Positions 62,541 through 64,000 of a stretch of DNA of 64,000 bases are shown here, piece by piece (position 1 is the first letter of the stretch; each line of letters opens with the position of its first letter). This DNA comes from Bacillus sp. OK048. GTDB taxonomy: Bacteria > Bacillota > Bacilli > Bacillales > Cytobacillaceae. The DNA is taken from positions 374,958 to 438,957 of the forward strand of contig NZ_FNHN01000001.1 of assembly GCF_900103525.1 (NCBI RefSeq), read 5' to 3'. Made by a program: the position numbers and the translations under genes. Below the pieces are notes generated by a model. That model had not been told where the DNA came from and ran no database searches. It saw only the letters and a list, made by a program, of their open reading frames with translations.

Positions 62541-63407
62541 TTACATAAATTCATTAACTAATTTATCAAAGTATTCTTGATCAAGGTCTAATTCAGCTTC
62601 TGCCAAAGGAGTTTCAGAGAATCCAGAAATTAATTCTTGGTAAGACTTACGCTCTGTATTTTGATAAATCAGACCAGTAACAAGGCCATTATGTTTCATT
62701 AACGTTTGCATGGCATCTTCGCGGTTTGAAGGATCATATCCTTCAATATCACTTAACTTTGTAAGATTTTCTTTAAACCAGTCATAGGTATTTACTTTGT
62801 TATACGTTACACAAGGGCTGTAAACGTTTATTAGAGAGAATCCTTTATGTTTAATACCTGCTTCAATTAAAGCAGTTAAATCTTTTAAATCTGTTGAGAA
62901 GCTTTGGGCTACAAATGTTGCCCCTGCAGTCAACGCCATTTCCATCGGTGAAATGGCTTGTTCAACCGAACCCATTGGAGTTGATTTCGTTTTAAATCCT
63001 ACAGCTGAACGCGGAGACGTTTGTCCCTTTGTCAATCCATAAATTTGGTTATCCATTACAACGTAAGTAATGTCAATATTTCTGCGAATAGCATGAATGG
63101 TATGCCCCATACCAATTGCAAAACCGTCTCCATCACCGCCTGAAGCGATAACTGTTAAATCACGGTTTGCCATTTTTACACCTTGGGCGATTGGTAATGA
63201 ACGTCCATGAATTCCATGGAAACCATATGAATTAATGTATCCAGAGATACGACCAGAACATCCGATACCAGAAATAACAGCTAAATTTTCAGGCTCTAGA
63301 CCTACATTTGCTGCTGCACGTTGCATTGCCGCTTGTACAGAGAAGTCGCCACAGCCAGGGCACCAGTTCGGTTTTACATTATTTCTAAAATCTTTAAAAG
63401 TGGCCAT
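62541..63407 (-). CDS. korB: 2-oxoacid:ferredoxin oxidoreductase, beta subunit
   Basis: A 288-residue KorB. The ThDP/Fe-S region has WCPGCGDFSVQAAMQRA with the CxxC ligands, VISGIGCSGRISGYIN, ASGGDGDGFAIGMGHTIHAIRRNIDITYVVMDNQIYGLTKGQTSP. It oxidises 2-oxoglutarate (or pyruvate) to the acyl-CoA with ferredoxin and works with KorA. Standard bacillus neighbour of miaB. RBS GGAGTTG. Confidence 0.93.
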   Translation of the reverse strand: MATFKDFRNNVKPNWCPGCGDFSVQAAMQRAAANVGLEPENLAVISGIGCSGRISGYINSYGFHGIHGRSLPIAQGVKMANRDLTVIASGGDGDGFAIGMGHTIHAIRRNIDITYVVMDNQIYGLTKGQTSPRSAVGFKTKSTPMGSVEQAISPMEMALTAGATFVAQSFSTDLKDLTALIEAGIKHKGFSLINVYSPCVTYNKVNTYDWFKENLTKLSDIEGYDPSNREDAMQTLMKHNGLVTGLIYQNTERKSYQELISGFSETPLAEAELDLDQEYFDKLVNEFM

Positions 63408-63409
63408 GT

Positions 63410-64000
63410 TTAGAACAACTCCTTACATTTTGTATATACTTCGTGTGGTAAGAACGGATTACCGTCATATTTTAAATGTTTAATAATCTTTTCAGCATGA
63501 CCAACATTCATTTTCATGATGTTTGCCAATTGTCCAGTTGCATTGTTTTCAACAACGACAACTTTTTTTGCTGAACGAACAAGTGGAAGGACTTCGTCCG
63601 TTGGGAATGGGTGGATTAAACGAATCTGTGCATGATTCACTTTTATTCCTTCATTTTCTAAACGTACCATCGCTTCCTCAATTACACCTCTAGTAGAGTT
63701 AAAGCCAACTAGTAAAACGTCTGCATCTTCATGCTTCGTATTTTTATAAACAGGTGTTTTGAAACGAATATTTTCAATTTTACGGAATCGCTTGTCCATT
63801 TGAGCAATTCTATTTACAGCTGATTCTGAAGGCTTTCCAGTTTCATCATGTTCTACCCCTGTAACATGGTGGATGCCATTTTTCATACCAGGAATAACAC
63901 GTGGAGAAACTCCATCAGTAGTAACTTCATATCGTTTGAAATATCCTTTGTTTTCAATTTCAGGAATTTCATCTGTTACGAGCTTGCCGCGTCTAATTTC
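63410..64000 (-). CDS. korA: 2-oxoacid:ferredoxin oxidoreductase, alpha subunit (5' end outside the window)
   Basis: C-terminal part of KorA; the frame stays open to the window edge, reading LVTDEIPEIENKGYFKRYEV at the edge, then VSPRVIPGMKNGIHHVTGVEHDETGKPSE. The later segment KHEDADVLLVGFNSTRGVIEEAMVRLENEGIKVNHAQIRLIHPFP is the conserved domain II of the subunit. The protein ends KCKELF. It overlaps nothing; korB follows at once. Incomplete here by the window, not by mutation. Confidence 0.93.
   Translation of the reverse strand, partial: EIRRGKLVTDEIPEIENKGYFKRYEVTTDGVSPRVIPGMKNGIHHVTGVEHDETGKPSESAVNRIAQMDKRFRKIENIRFKTPVYKNTKHEDADVLLVGFNSTRGVIEEAMVRLENEGIKVNHAQIRLIHPFPTDEVLPLVRSAKKVVVVENNATGQLANIMKMNVGHAEKIIKHLKYDGNPFLPHEVYTKCKELF

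Overview
The window looks like a low-GC, endospore-forming Bacillaceae chromosome, probably Bacillus or Neobacillus-like. It carries the korAB–miaB–ricA–cotE block, GerPA/GerPF-type spore proteins, a Hsp20-type spore-coat candidate, Bacillus-style Shine-Dalgarno sites (AGGAGG) and CcpA cre-type sites. No rRNA gene, complete tRNA or CRISPR array was seen.

Layout. (1) 0.1–8 kb: old yellow enzyme NamA, flanked by two copies of a ~47-bp hairpin repeat. Next is a leftward operon E1alpha–E1beta–acetolactate synthase–short ACT subunit–E2, with a 25-bp perfect palindrome upstream and a divergent GntR/FCD regulator. (2) 8.1–9.4 kb: a complete IS3-family element. (3) 10–12.5 kb: small sporulation genes and a YfmQ-like protein. 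(4) 12.6–15.9 kb: nitrilase and flavohemoglobin remnants, then a redox cluster (OsmC/Ohr, thioredoxin-like, HesB-like, truncated carboxymuconolactone decarboxylase, TetR). Three near-identical palindromes make this cluster a probable TetR regulon. (5) 16.3–17.4 kb: a mandelate-racemase-family gene broken by two frameshifts. (6) 17.6–23 kb: meta-cleavage module 1 (hydrolase, extradiol dioxygenase, HsaA-like monooxygenase) and a XylR_N–V4R–PucR regulator. (7) 23.3–33.4 kb: broken HAD and LacI genes and the L-rhamnose catabolic locus. (8) 33.4–36 kb: an AhpD-like protein and two lipoproteins, one with a CAP domain. (9) 36.1–57 kb: a large aromatic/flavoenzyme island. It has a ten-gene operon (monooxygenase 2, FAD synthetase, ICL/PEP-mutase lyase, two fumarate-reductase-like flavoproteins, SDR, GlcG/HbpS, Asp/Glu-racemase-like protein, EtfB, EtfA), then modules 2 and 3, a third flavoprotein, a second XylR_N–V4R–PucR regulator, a GntR regulator and an MFS transporter. 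(10) 57.5–64 kb: serC, a small kinase-like protein, cotE, ricA, miaB, korB and partial korA.

How it fits together. Each module pairs a class D (acyl-CoA-dehydrogenase-fold) flavin monooxygenase that could make a catechol, a type I extradiol dioxygenase that opens it, and a C–C hydrolase that splits the ring-fission product. This is the logic of HsaA/HsaC/HsaD, or of biphenyl and phenol meta-cleavage. Three FAD reductases/dehydrogenases, a private ETF and a private FAD synthetase suggest a flavin-heavy pathway acting before or beside ring cleavage. The substrate cannot be read from the sequence. The flavin reductase for the monooxygenases and the lower meta pathway (hydratase, aldolase, acetaldehyde dehydrogenase) are not in the window. 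Matches to the cre consensus upstream of module 1, module 3, the transporter and rhaB point to carbon catabolite repression. An identical 16-bp palindrome upstream of monooxygenase 2 and hydrolase 2 is a candidate site for the XylR_N–PucR regulators.

Decay is frequent. At least seven genes are truncated or carry single-base frameshifts, mostly in accessory stretches. Some could be sequencing errors in short homopolymers.
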